DNA from: an uncultured Sphingomonadales bacterium
GTDB lineage: Bacteria > Pseudomonadota > Alphaproteobacteria > Sphingomonadales > Sphingomonadaceae
Assembly (NCBI GenBank): GCA_903832325.1
Contig: CAILBC010000036.1
Coordinates: forward strand, 124,001-188,000
Reading direction: 5' to 3'
Length of the DNA: 64,000 nt
Shown: positions 9,926-19,105 of the stretch, one piece after another
Layout of the letters: every line of letters begins with the position of its first letter
Numbering within the stretch: position 1 is the first letter of the stretch
The notes under the pieces: model-generated
Databases searched by the model: none
Told to the model about the DNA's origin: nothing
Seen by the model: the letters and a program-made list of their open reading frames with translations, nothing else
Position numbers and translations under genes: made by a program

Positions 9926-10615
9926 TTACTCGCCCTGCGGCGGGAAAGTGCCGCCGGTCGTTGCGGGGATCGTCGGGGTTGGAGCGACCGGTATAGCTTG
10001 TGCAGGCGACGGCGAAGTTTGCGCGCTTGCCTTGATCGGCGGCTTGGGCGCTTTGGCGAGGATGTCGCGGACTTGCGCCTGGATTGTACCGAGTGGTGTT
10101 GCGGCGTTGATCGCAGCAGGACGTGGTTCAGCTAGCACTTCGGATGATGGTGCCACTGCGGGAGCAGGGCTGACCAAGACGAGATCGGGCGCGGACTCGG
10201 CAATTGTCAGGAGATTGGAGCCCGCCGGATTGTCTGAGTGAAGCGTCGCGCCATCGGCCGCGACCAAACCCGACGCATCGACGTTCACATATGCGACTGT
10301 GCGCTTGTGCACATGTCCACTGGAATCGTGCCAGGCGGGATAGACCACCTTGAGCGCGCCGCGCGCCGGGTCAGTATCTGGACCTGCCGAGGCAGCGCGG
10401 GGCATGGCATCTTCTACCGATGGTGCGGCAGACGCATTTGCAACCGGATCAGTCTTGTTGGTGTCGATCGCATGAAGCGCACCATCATCGATCACGGTCG
10501 AGGGCGCGCACGTGCCATGCGGGGCCGCGCAAGAGAAGCCGCCTTTGACGTTTGACTGGACCATCGAGCAGCCCGTCAGGCCGAGCGCGAGGAGCGGCAG
10601 GAAGAAATGTCGCAT
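9926..10615 (-). CDS. traV: Conjugal transfer lipoprotein TraV
   Basis: Lipobox LGLTGCSMVQSNVKGGFSCAAPHGTC; position after traC. Confidence 0.85.
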   Translation of the reverse strand: MRHFFLPLLALGLTGCSMVQSNVKGGFSCAAPHGTCAPSTVIDDGALHAIDTNKTDPVANASAAPSVEDAMPRAASAGPDTDPARGALKVVYPAWHDSSGHVHKRTVAYVNVDASGLVAADGATLHSDNPAGSNLLTIAESAPDLVLVSPAPAVAPSSEVLAEPRPAAINAATPLGTIQAQVRDILAKAPKPPIKASAQTSPSPAQAIPVAPTPTIPATTGGTFPPQGE

Positions 10616-10618
10616 GGC

Positions 10619-11440
10619 TCAGTTGCCTCCCTTGAGCCAGGCTTCGAGGAATTCGCGGGGGCGATAGCCAAGCACGACCGCACCATCGTCGCGCACCATG
10701 ACCGGCGTGCCGGAAAACCCGTGGGCGCGCGCAAAGGCCTCGTTGGCATCGAGTCCGCTGGTGTCGCAGGTGCCTTTGGGGATGGTCTCGCCGGCATAAG
10801 CCATGTCGATGGCACCCGCATGGCCGGGTGCGCAGAGCACGGCTTCAGAGATTGCGCGCGTTCCCAGAATAGAAATCGGCCGCTCGGTGACCCGCGCATC
10901 CATCGCTTTCAGATCCTGATGGAGCTGGCGACAGTAGCCACAGTGGAAGTCACTGAAGACGGTTACGTGAGGGCCTTTACCGCCCCATTCGATCGCGCCA
11001 TTGGCTGGCAGATCGGCAAGCGACACCTTCTGTGCCACATTGCCTGCCGCTGGGGCGGCGTCCGCTTTGCGCACCGAGCCATCGTTGCCAGCATGGGTTG
11101 CCGTTGGGGCCGGCACCATGCTGTCAGGATTGATCGCAAGCAGTTTTGCCGCCGTCAGATCCTGGTGTGTCTTTAGGTCATAGACATGGCCGACGACCAG
11201 GAAGCGCGCCTTGGGATCGGTGTAGAACAGCGTTGATCCAGCCTGGACTTCGCACAAGCCAGACAGCACGCCGCAATCGACGTGGGTCACCTTTGTGCGC
11301 GGCAAGCGCGCAGCAAGTGCCTTGGTCACAGACTGTTTGGATACCGCATCACGATGGGCCGGCTCGGCCACGGCAGTTTCGATATGTGCGGCGGGCAGGC
11401 ACGCGGTGCAGGCCATGAGCAAGGAGAGGGAATGTCGCAT
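10619..11440 (-). CDS. DsbC-family thiol:disulfide isomerase of the conjugation system
   Basis: TVFSDFHCGYCRQLHQDLKAMDARV (CGYC) with N-terminal DsbC-like domain; start MRHSLSLLMACTACLPAAH. Confidence 0.85.
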   Translation of the reverse strand: MRHSLSLLMACTACLPAAHIETAVAEPAHRDAVSKQSVTKALAARLPRTKVTHVDCGVLSGLCEVQAGSTLFYTDPKARFLVVGHVYDLKTHQDLTAAKLLAINPDSMVPAPTATHAGNDGSVRKADAAPAAGNVAQKVSLADLPANGAIEWGGKGPHVTVFSDFHCGYCRQLHQDLKAMDARVTERPISILGTRAISEAVLCAPGHAGAIDMAYAGETIPKGTCDTSGLDANEAFARAHGFSGTPVMVRDDGAVVLGYRPREFLEAWLKGGN

Positions 11441-11453
11441 GAGGATTCTTCCT

Positions 11454-12785
11454 TCAGTTGCGGATGAAGACGCCGTCGAGGAACACCACCTCGACATCGA
11501 GGCCGGTCGGCATCTCGACGACAGGCTGGTACTGCTCGGCGCGCTCGATCAGGTATTTGGAGACGGTGTCGGCTGACTGGGCTACACCCTGGCCAAGCCC
11601 GCCTTGAACGATCGACGACGGCGACAATGTGGTGGGCTGGCCGCTGGTATTGATCGAGGGTGCCGTCAGGAACGCCTGCGAGTTCGTGGAAAAACCGCGC
11701 CCGAAGCCGCCCAGAACGCCCGCAAGGAAGGCCTGGCCGACCAGATTGCCCGAACGGTTGACCACGCGCCCGCGCACGCCGGTCTTACCGCCGAACGCGA
11801 TGAAACCTTTGACATCGCTCACTGCGACGCGCCCGCCCGGTTGTGGGCAAGTCATGCGCTGCAATTTGACGTACACTTTTTCGGACGAGAGATCGGCCAT
11901 CGCCGCGCCGTTGACCATGCACCCGCTGAGGTTGGTCTTCAGCAATTTGCCAGCCACATAGACCGAGCGCGCGGGGCCGGTAATGCGCAACACCACAGGC
12001 AGAGGATCGGTCTGGCTCTTGGTGTTGGTTGTCGCATCGACCCCGACCACCACGCGCGCCGTCGCGATCGAGTTGGGCGGCAGGTAGTTTTCGCTGTCTG
12101 TGAACTGGGTGGTCTTGGTCGGGACAATGCGCGCAGCAGTGCCGGTGGCGTCGCTGTTGAACGCCATCAGCTTCACTTCGCTGGAGCGTGGTGCCGCGAC
12201 AGGTGGTGTTCCGGCCGCGCTGCTGGCGCCAGGCGTCGGCGCGGTGCCAGCACGCTGATAGGTGGCAGGCGCACCAGGTCCATACATCGCGGTTGGCCCG
12301 GCGGTTGCGCGCTGAACTTGCGTCGACAGCGCCGACACCTGGCTGCGCAGCTGCTCATTCTCGGTCTGGTAAGCCGACAGCACTTTTGACCCATCGGTCT
12401 TGAGTGCCTGATTCTGACCCTGCAAGGCATCGATCTGCTTTTGCAGCTGGTCCATCCGCCCGCTGTCGCCTTGCAGCGTCTTGATCGCGGTTCCTTGGGT
12501 GGTCAGCTGGTTCTCGGACAGCGCCATCCATTCCTTGTCGGCCATCGAGCGGTTGACCATGTCATCCGTCGAAATCCGCACCGTCGCAGGATCGCTTGCC
12601 TTCGCCTCGGGTGAGGTAGCGGGAGTGCCCGAGCCGATGATCCACCAGCCACCCCCTGCCAGCAGCAGGGCGCCGATCGCGTAAAGCGCGATATGCTGGC
12701 GTCGCCGAACGGCTGCGTTGTGGGCGAGATCTCCGCCTGCAGTTGCAGCGGCGGTCGGCGAGGCGGCCGTATCCTGCGCGCTCAC
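11454..12785 (-). CDS. traB: Conjugal transfer protein TraB (VirB10-like)
   Basis: 443 aa; TM, coiled coil, NYLPPNSIATARVVVGVDATT ... GRVVNRSGNLVGQAFLAGVLGGFGRGF. Confidence 0.92.
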   Translation of the reverse strand: MSAQDTAASPTAAATAGGDLAHNAAVRRRQHIALYAIGALLLAGGGWWIIGSGTPATSPEAKASDPATVRISTDDMVNRSMADKEWMALSENQLTTQGTAIKTLQGDSGRMDQLQKQIDALQGQNQALKTDGSKVLSAYQTENEQLRSQVSALSTQVQRATAGPTAMYGPGAPATYQRAGTAPTPGASSAAGTPPVAAPRSSEVKLMAFNSDATGTAARIVPTKTTQFTDSENYLPPNSIATARVVVGVDATTNTKSQTDPLPVVLRITGPARSVYVAGKLLKTNLSGCMVNGAAMADLSSEKVYVKLQRMTCPQPGGRVAVSDVKGFIAFGGKTGVRGRVVNRSGNLVGQAFLAGVLGGFGRGFSTNSQAFLTAPSINTSGQPTTLSPSSIVQGGLGQGVAQSADTVSKYLIERAEQYQPVVEMPTGLDVEVVFLDGVFIRN

Positions 12786-13570
12786 GGCCGATCCCCTTGC
12801 ACCTTGCGCGCGATCACAACGAACGCAGTGGTGGCTTCGCCGGGCTTGAGTTTGGGATTGGTCACGCTGATGGCGACGGCATCGGGCGGCCCGATATCAT
12901 CCTCGCGCAGAGCAAGCGGCTTGGTGCTGGTGTTGGTCAGCTTGAGAAGCGATGCGGTCAGCCGCGCGCCTTGATAGTGGCCGATGCGTTGGACGGTGAC
13001 GTCGCCTGTTGCGACCGGGGCGAGGGGGCGCCAGTCGATGTCGTATCCTGCCACCGAGCGCTGCGCATAGAGTGCGGCAATCAGCCGGGTTGCCTCGTCC
13101 TGTGGCGACAAATCTGCAGGAAGTTCCTCACCGACGGCGTGTGGCGCGGCCATATCGGCGTTGGCGACGAATACCTGTTTTGCGTCAGTGCCGCCAACCG
13201 CGCAAAGGAACTTGTAGACATAGCCCTTGCGGGTGGTCGCAAAGAACGAGATCGCCGGCTTCGAGAACCCCTGGCCGACCGAGATATAGATATCTCCCCG
13301 GAGCGGTTCGTTGACGACATCGAAGTCCTCAGCAGGATTGGCGGCCTGCACTTTGGAGATCGACGCGAATTGGTCGTTCGCCAGCGTGATCCGGGTCAGA
13401 TCTTTGAGCGAGGCTTCGCAGCGGACCGTGCCGTTGTCGGACGCCAACAAGTTCTGGTCGGCGAACGCAGGGTTGGCGAGGCCAAGCAGCCCAACGCTGA
13501 ACAGCGCGGTGTGCGCCGACAATTTCAAGGAAGCCATCAGACAACGATCCTGTGGGGGAAGGGCTTTCAT
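12782..13570 (-). CDS. traK: Conjugal transfer secretin-like protein TraK
   Basis: Order traE-traK-traB; signal peptide; VRCEASLKDLTRITLANDQFASISKVQAANPAEDFDVVNEPLRGDIYIS. Confidence 0.85.
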   Translation of the reverse strand: MKALPPQDRCLMASLKLSAHTALFSVGLLGLANPAFADQNLLASDNGTVRCEASLKDLTRITLANDQFASISKVQAANPAEDFDVVNEPLRGDIYISVGQGFSKPAISFFATTRKGYVYKFLCAVGGTDAKQVFVANADMAAPHAVGEELPADLSPQDEATRLIAALYAQRSVAGYDIDWRPLAPVATGDVTVQRIGHYQGARLTASLLKLTNTSTKPLALREDDIGPPDAVAISVTNPKLKPGEATTAFVVIARKVQGDRP

Positions 13571-14142
13571 TGCGTCGCTCCAGGCGCCGTGGCGTCGTGC
13601 GTCACCATCCCGAAACCAGCGAGTTTCAGCGACACGCCGTTGTAGCGCCACCGAAAGCGGAAGGTCCGGTGCTCGCTCGTCACATCCTTTGAGGCGACGA
13701 CGGTGTGCAGCGTGCCACCAACTTCGCTGGTCAGCTTGCCCGGATCGACGGTCATCATGTCGGGCGTGAAAAATTGCGAAATCTGCGAGCCTTGCTGCTC
13801 GGTGACGATCTTCATCAGGCCTTTCTTGACCTCGCCGCGATCCCGCTCGTCGGTCAATTCAAGGATGGTGGTCATCCACCAGGTCAGCGTCTCGGGCGAC
13901 CGGTTGAGCGTAAGCGCCGCCACATCGCGGGTGACCATCTCGAGGTATTCCCGCGAAACCGACGAACTCGAGAGCGTCATCGGCGAACGCAGTGTCGGCA
14001 CCAGCACGACTTCGCGGTCTTTGCTCTGTGCGGCGGCGAAAGTCAGGGCAAGCCCGATCGCAAGCACCAACACTACACCTGCCAGCACATTGCGCTGGCG
14101 CAGCACACGCTGTGAGCGGTCATGGGCGAGATCGATGTCCAT
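13567..14142 (-). CDS. traE: Conjugal transfer protein TraE (VirB5/8-like)
   Basis: 191 aa, N-terminal TM, VLVPTLRSPMTLSSSSVSREYLEMVTRDVAALTLNRSPE. Confidence 0.88.
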   Translation of the reverse strand: MDIDLAHDRSQRVLRQRNVLAGVVLVLAIGLALTFAAAQSKDREVVLVPTLRSPMTLSSSSVSREYLEMVTRDVAALTLNRSPETLTWWMTTILELTDERDRGEVKKGLMKIVTEQQGSQISQFFTPDMMTVDPGKLTSEVGGTLHTVVASKDVTSEHRTFRFRWRYNGVSLKLAGFGMVTHDATAPGATQ

Positions 14143-14148
14143 GCGCGA

Positions 14149-14433
14149 TCAGCCCGCCAGGACACGAAGATGTGACGGCGGAAAGCTCTTCAGCGCGAAG
14201 AACTCCCCCGGAAGATGCCAGTACCCAAAGTGAAGGAGCCAGGACATCGACCGGCCAGCTCGAACTTTGCGATAACCGAACCAGGCCAGGGTTGAGAATA
14301 CGAGCCCAAGAACGATATGCCCGGCAACAATTCCCCAAAAAAAGGGGATGAGCATCACCAGGAATTCATCAAGCGTCCAGAACCCGATCAGCTCGGGATC
14401 ATCGAGGTGCTTGGGAATGGCATAACGTTCCAT
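14149..14433 (-). CDS. traL: Conjugal transfer protein TraL
   Basis: YAIPKHLDDPELIGFWTLDEFLVMLIPFFWGIVAGHIVLG; TraL family. Confidence 0.92.
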   Translation of the reverse strand: MERYAIPKHLDDPELIGFWTLDEFLVMLIPFFWGIVAGHIVLGLVFSTLAWFGYRKVRAGRSMSWLLHFGYWHLPGEFFALKSFPPSHLRVLAG

Positions 14434-14523
14434 CGCTGCCCGCCGTCACATGAGGTTGTTGGATGGAAGGATGGGCCGGTCCGGCATCGCCGGGGGGGAA
14501 AGCGGTGCCGGCCGGCCTTCTGT

Positions 14524-14880
14524 TCAGATCGTTGCGGTGACCATCGCGGTGACGATGGGCACGCCCGTACCGGCGGCAACGCCGGTGCCGACCGGCACGG
14601 CAACCTGGCCGAGCGAGAAGCGGCCCGAAGCCAGGCCGACCACACCACCGGCGAGGCTGAGCACGGTGATCACCTTGCCGCCCGAACCGGACAGGAAATT
14701 GGTGAACTGGGCGAGCGCGGTGTTGAAGGTGGTGTCGGTCCCGGCATAGGCGGCCGGCGCGATGATCGCGGCGGCAACAACCGCGGGGATCAGGTAGGCC
14801 AGCGGGCGCAAGTTTGGCCGCTGGCGCGCCAAGGTCAACACGCGGGAACGCGGCAAGGCAAGTGGAGATGCAAGTGACAT
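14524..14880 (-). CDS. traA: Putative F-type pilin TraA
   Basis: Long leader with signal peptide (AAIIAPAAYAGTD) and two hydrophobic helices; first gene of the tra operon. Confidence 0.75.
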   Translation of the reverse strand: MSLASPLALPRSRVLTLARQRPNLRPLAYLIPAVVAAAIIAPAAYAGTDTTFNTALAQFTNFLSGSGGKVITVLSLAGGVVGLASGRFSLGQVAVPVGTGVAAGTGVPIVTAMVTATI

Positions 14881-15101
14881 GGGGGGATGCCCTTCTTTTT
14901 GAGAGACGGCGCTAGTAATTGTGTTCAACGCCGGGACCAAAGCTTCCCCCGATTGACCCGCGCATCAACAAACGGCCGCTGGTTTGGCCTCGATCTTGGC
15001 AAAAATGCTGTTGCGCTGGCGCCGTAAGTACTGATTCGGCCCAGCTATGGGCGCGTCAGGCCCAGCGACGCGCATTTCCTGCACGCCGGGTTGTCATAAA
15101 G

Positions 15102-15140
15102 TGCGCAAAGGTGGGCAGTTTGTGCCCTTTTGTGTGCGCA
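15102..15140. promoter_or_regulatory. Imperfect inverted repeat (candidate operator) between tra operon and divergent regulators
   Basis: TGCGCA-aaggt-GGGCA-gtttg-TGCCC-ttttgtg-TGCGCA in the divergent intergenic region. Confidence 0.5.
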
Positions 15141-15179
15141 ATGCGCCCATGCGTGTTAGAATTGCTTCACGGCACAACA

Positions 15180-15575
15180 ATGGTGATCGCGACGGTGGCG
15201 CACGAGACCCAGAGAGAGCCCCAGGCTACGCATCGGCTCCATATCAGCGAGGCAGCGTTCAGGTCGCTGGTGCTTGCAATCTATCATGTGTCCGTTCGCG
15301 AACGCGACATCTGTTCGCCGCGTCGACTTCTGACAGTCGTACTCAATGCGCCGGAAAACCCGATTTTTCAACTTGAAGGCACCCTGCTGAGCCGTCTGTG
15401 CGACAGCAATATTGTGGCGGGCAGATTGCAGATCAGTGTCCGGATCGATTCCGCCGTGAACGACCAGTTGCGCCTGTTTCGCGAGCATGCCGAACGCCGG
15501 CTCAGTCGGCCAGTCAGTGTCGCAGAGGCAGTTTATGCCTGCAGTTATGTCGCCAATTTGGAGCGATTGACCTGA
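15180..15575 (+). CDS. Hypothetical protein, possible tra-region regulator
   Basis: MVIATVAHETQREPQATHRLHISEAAFRSLVLAIYHVSVRERDICSPRRLL...; divergent from traA. Confidence 0.55.
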   Translation: MVIATVAHETQREPQATHRLHISEAAFRSLVLAIYHVSVRERDICSPRRLLTVVLNAPENPIFQLEGTLLSRLCDSNIVAGRLQISVRIDSAVNDQLRLFREHAERRLSRPVSVAEAVYACSYVANLERLT

Positions 15576-15665
15576 TTGCACTTTTGCCCGGTTGTTCTTG
15601 ACGCCAGCATCGCCAGCTTGGTGAATGGATTGCTAACCCAGGTGCGGAAGGGGCAAAGACGAAAG

Positions 15666-16199
15666 ATGGAAAAAGACGGGGAATTTACGAACCAAATCCA
15701 TACTAAAGTATGTGATCTCTCCGATGCAATAAAGCCCGCAGCGAAGATCGAAGACGCCTATCGCGCCCTGATAAACCATCATATTCAGCTACAAGCACGT
15801 CCCCGGGCCTGTCTTGCCAACGATATCGGCATCGACCGCCGGCGATTGGGGCGCATCCTCTCGGGCGAGAAGCCATTCCGTTTGGAAGAGCTCATTGCGT
15901 TGATCGCTGTCCTCGGCATCGATCCCCCGCGTGCCATGATCGCGATCGGGTTGCTCGACGACTGGCAACGGTATTCCGATGTCAATCTCGGTGTTGTCCT
16001 GCAATTGCTCCAGCCCGTGCTCGACAAGCTGGAGGCGCAATCCGAATTTTCGATCGAGCCATTGACCGAGCCCGCAGTGGCGCGCTTTTCGGACTGGCTG
16101 GCCGAAGCCATCATCGCCAACGAAGAGCAGATCCGCCTCCGACGTGACAGCTTCCACGACTTGCCCGAAGTGCGTCGGCCAGCGCGGCGATTGCCCTAA
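15666..16199 (+). CDS. HTH (XRE-like) domain protein, putative regulator
   Basis: LANDIGIDRRRLGRILSGEKPFRLEELIALIAVLGIDPPRAMIAIGLL helix-turn-helix pattern. Confidence 0.65.
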   Translation: MEKDGEFTNQIHTKVCDLSDAIKPAAKIEDAYRALINHHIQLQARPRACLANDIGIDRRRLGRILSGEKPFRLEELIALIAVLGIDPPRAMIAIGLLDDWQRYSDVNLGVVLQLLQPVLDKLEAQSEFSIEPLTEPAVARFSDWLAEAIIANEEQIRLRRDSFHDLPEVRRPARRLP

Positions 16200-16229
16200 A
16201 GCGCATCGGGGCCGCGACCTCGAGCAACT

Positions 16230-17006
16230 CTATCGGGACTCGTGCGTGTTGCGCAGGAACTGATCGCGCATAGTAACGAGGATCCCCGAGACATATCGCA
16301 CCGTTTCCGGGATTTTAGGCACTTGTCCGGTCGCGCGGATGCGCCCGGCACCAGCGTTATAGGCGGCGAGCGCCAGGTCGAACCGGCCGAACTCATCGAG
16401 GAGGGTGCGCAGAAGGCGGGCGCCGCCCCGCAGGTTGGCATTCGGGTCCCAGACGTTGCTCACGCCCATGCGCCGGGCGGTGTCAGGCATAAGTTGCGCA
16501 AGCCCCGCCGCCCCCTTGGGGCTCAGCGCGGCAGGATTGTAGCGGCTCTCTGCGATCACCAGCGCGTCGAGCAGGTTTACTGGGACGCCAGCCTCGCAAG
16601 CGGCCTCGGCCATGCTGGCATACCATGTGGCCCGCCGCCGTTCGGCCATTGCTGGCAGTGTCGGGTTCGGGCGAAAAGCATCTGCCGAACAGCCAAAACG
16701 AGACGCCGAGAGCCACCGGTGATTGCGATGGGATCGTGCCGAAGGCTCAGGTTGGGTTAGCCGGTTGGTTGGTCGCGACAGTGACTGATCAGTGTCCGCA
16801 CCAATGTCAGCGAAGTCAGCGGCCAAATTTTTGGAATCTGCAACTTCGCTGACCTGCTGCTGCTGCCTCGCGGGTGCCAGAACGAAATCTTTGGACTTGC
16901 TGCTCTGCTGCGTGAATTCTTGCAGTACGACGCCCCGGGCAAAAACAGCCTGGGACGCGACCAGGACTGCGGCCACAAGTGTCAACTTGATGGGTTTTGT
17001 AAGCAC
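16230..17006 (-). CDS. Lytic transglycosylase (SLT/VirB1-like)
   Basis: EAACEAGVPVNLLDALVIAESRYNPAALSPKGAAGLAQLMPDTARRMGVSNVWDPNANLRGGARLLRTLLDEF...ALAAYNAGAGRI. Confidence 0.92.
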   Translation of the reverse strand: MLTKPIKLTLVAAVLVASQAVFARGVVLQEFTQQSSKSKDFVLAPARQQQQVSEVADSKNLAADFADIGADTDQSLSRPTNRLTQPEPSARSHRNHRWLSASRFGCSADAFRPNPTLPAMAERRRATWYASMAEAACEAGVPVNLLDALVIAESRYNPAALSPKGAAGLAQLMPDTARRMGVSNVWDPNANLRGGARLLRTLLDEFGRFDLALAAYNAGAGRIRATGQVPKIPETVRYVSGILVTMRDQFLRNTHESR

Positions 17007-17119
17007 GAGGCCTCACTTTTCGTGGGGCCCGGTTCGGATATCGCGATCGCACGTTGCCGGATTATGGCTGGATCGCAAGCTTGAAATTGATCAAGGTTGG
17101 CTAGGACACCCCAGTGCGA

Positions 17120-18553
17120 TCAGGCGCTCCAGAAGCCGCTCCTGCGCCCGTGAAGCTGTCGGAGATGTGCGACATAGGCGGCATGGTCCCTGCGATCCCC
17201 AAAATTCTCGACGCGTTTAGCGAGATGTTCGCAGGTCTGAAGATGGCGGGCGGCATGCCCATAACGCTTGGACCGGCTGTGAATGAGTGAATAGTCGATC
17301 ATCGAACGGAGCATCAATGTCGCGGCCAAGGGATGCCGGTCTTCCAGCGCCTCGGCCGCCGGGGTCAGCAATTCATAGTGGTTGCCGTCCAGCTCGCCCT
17401 GACGGGCCAGGACAAGTTTGGCGGCGAGGTCATGCGCCGGCCAATCGATCAAAAAGCCCAGCGCCTGATTGAAGTTATGGTGCGCCGCAACAAAGGCCAA
17501 CGCCCGGATTTCCGCCTCTTCGTCATCAAAATCCGGCAGTCGTTTGATGTAGGCCCGCAGGTATGTTGCGTTCAAACTGCTTTCAAAGATAGTCCAGCGC
17601 TCGCTTTGCGCCTCATCCGATCGCCCCAAAGCCTCAAGCGTATCAATCCGAACCCGCCGCCACTCCGACCAGTTCCCGCCCTTGGCGAATTGATCTTTGG
17701 CAGCGGTCAGTGCCGCCATGGCCTCAGCAGCGCGACCAGCCACCAAAAGCCGTTCCGCGATCCGCGCGGCGATCGTCGGGTTGGCGCGTTCCACCTTTGA
17801 AAAGCAAGCGGCGTATCCATCAACGTCGCCAAGCGCATCAGCGATATCGGTCAGGGCAGACTTGATCGTCCGTGCCCGATTCCTGTTCTCATATTCGTCC
17901 TCGAAAATGGGGCCGGCGCCGCCATACCCGATAACGCGGCGTTCATCCTGCCTCGACCGTACTTGGGGCTCTACCGGCGGTTCACCGAATTTGGCCTTGA
18001 GCAGTTCCAGCCCGTCCCGGCCAAGTGGCTTTGCCATCAGGGCGATCAAACCATCAAACTGTCCATAGTCGTTGGCGCAAACACCTTGAAGCACCCGATC
18101 GGCGAGCGATGCTGGTGCCAGCGCCTTTGCCTCGGCCACCACGCCAAGGTCGGCTCGTGCAGAGCTGATGACACTGCTGATCGTGCCGTTGCTATCGTCA
18201 CACCGCTCGTAGATCGAAGGCGCCATCTCCAGCATCCGCCAGAGCAGATCAAACGCTTCGGCGGGCTTTGTTTGCGCGACATGATCCATGATCGCTGCGC
18301 GCTGCATTTCGAGATCCTGCGCGAGCGGCTTGATTTTTCGCCAGTCCACGAACGACTTCGACCGGGCAATCGATACGAGCCGTTTCCGGATTTCTGCGGC
18401 GACATCACTGCCGCCACTGCGGCTGGCCAGTTCAAGCCGCAGGCGACGCTTCGCGGCCGCATCCCCCGTCGCCAGTTCCAGCAACAATTCCGCGAGGCGC
18501 TCGGCGCCAAGCGCAGCAAGGTTCTTGGCGTTCAGGGTCTTTTCGGAGGCCAT
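17120..18553 (-). CDS. DUF6880-like protein of unknown function
   Basis: MASEKTLNAKNLAALGAERLAELLLELATGDAAAKRRLRLELASR...; helical repeat-like. Confidence 0.6.
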   Translation of the reverse strand: MASEKTLNAKNLAALGAERLAELLLELATGDAAAKRRLRLELASRSGGSDVAAEIRKRLVSIARSKSFVDWRKIKPLAQDLEMQRAAIMDHVAQTKPAEAFDLLWRMLEMAPSIYERCDDSNGTISSVISSARADLGVVAEAKALAPASLADRVLQGVCANDYGQFDGLIALMAKPLGRDGLELLKAKFGEPPVEPQVRSRQDERRVIGYGGAGPIFEDEYENRNRARTIKSALTDIADALGDVDGYAACFSKVERANPTIAARIAERLLVAGRAAEAMAALTAAKDQFAKGGNWSEWRRVRIDTLEALGRSDEAQSERWTIFESSLNATYLRAYIKRLPDFDDEEAEIRALAFVAAHHNFNQALGFLIDWPAHDLAAKLVLARQGELDGNHYELLTPAAEALEDRHPLAATLMLRSMIDYSLIHSRSKRYGHAARHLQTCEHLAKRVENFGDRRDHAAYVAHLRQLHGRRSGFWSA

Positions 18554-18674
18554 ATTTCCCTTTTGCAAGGCAAGCTTCGTCGGTCAAGAACGTCGCATTT
18601 GTCCCATTGTATTTGATTGGCCGGCTTCTGTTTTGCTGTACAAAATACCGCGACGGATCATGGGATCAGATGGC

Positions 18675-18998
18675 ATGTCTGTGAATTGGCAGGAAATACG
18701 GGATAGGCCAGATTGCTATCACATCATCGTTCGTGACAATTATCACTATCAGGATCCCGACGAAGAATTCGCCATCATCGGGTTCGCGACCGAGGCCGAT
18801 GCCTTAGCAAAATGTCGGAAAATCGTCGAAAAGAGCCTTCAGTCTGTGGCTGAGCCCGGGCAAAGCGCCGAGGTGATTTTTTCGCGCTACCAGATGTTTG
18901 GCGATGATCCTTCCGTTGTAAATGGAAAGGACATGCCGCCCGTTCCATTCTCGGGATGGGACTATGCGAAAGGCCAAGCGCACAAATTCGTGTGCTGA
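18675..18998 (+). CDS. Hypothetical protein
   Basis: MSVNWQEIRDRPDCYHIIVRDNYHYQDPDEEFAIIGFATEADALAKCRKIVEKSL...; coherent compact ORF. Confidence 0.55.
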   Translation: MSVNWQEIRDRPDCYHIIVRDNYHYQDPDEEFAIIGFATEADALAKCRKIVEKSLQSVAEPGQSAEVIFSRYQMFGDDPSVVNGKDMPPVPFSGWDYAKGQAHKFVC

Positions 18999-19105
18999 CA
19001 CGCCATGTCTCTTGGCAGCCAAGGCGATCGAACCCAATGAAATGTGATAATTATATCGGTTTGGCGCTTCGGACAGTGGCCGACAGGAATGAAGAGGACT
19101 GATTT

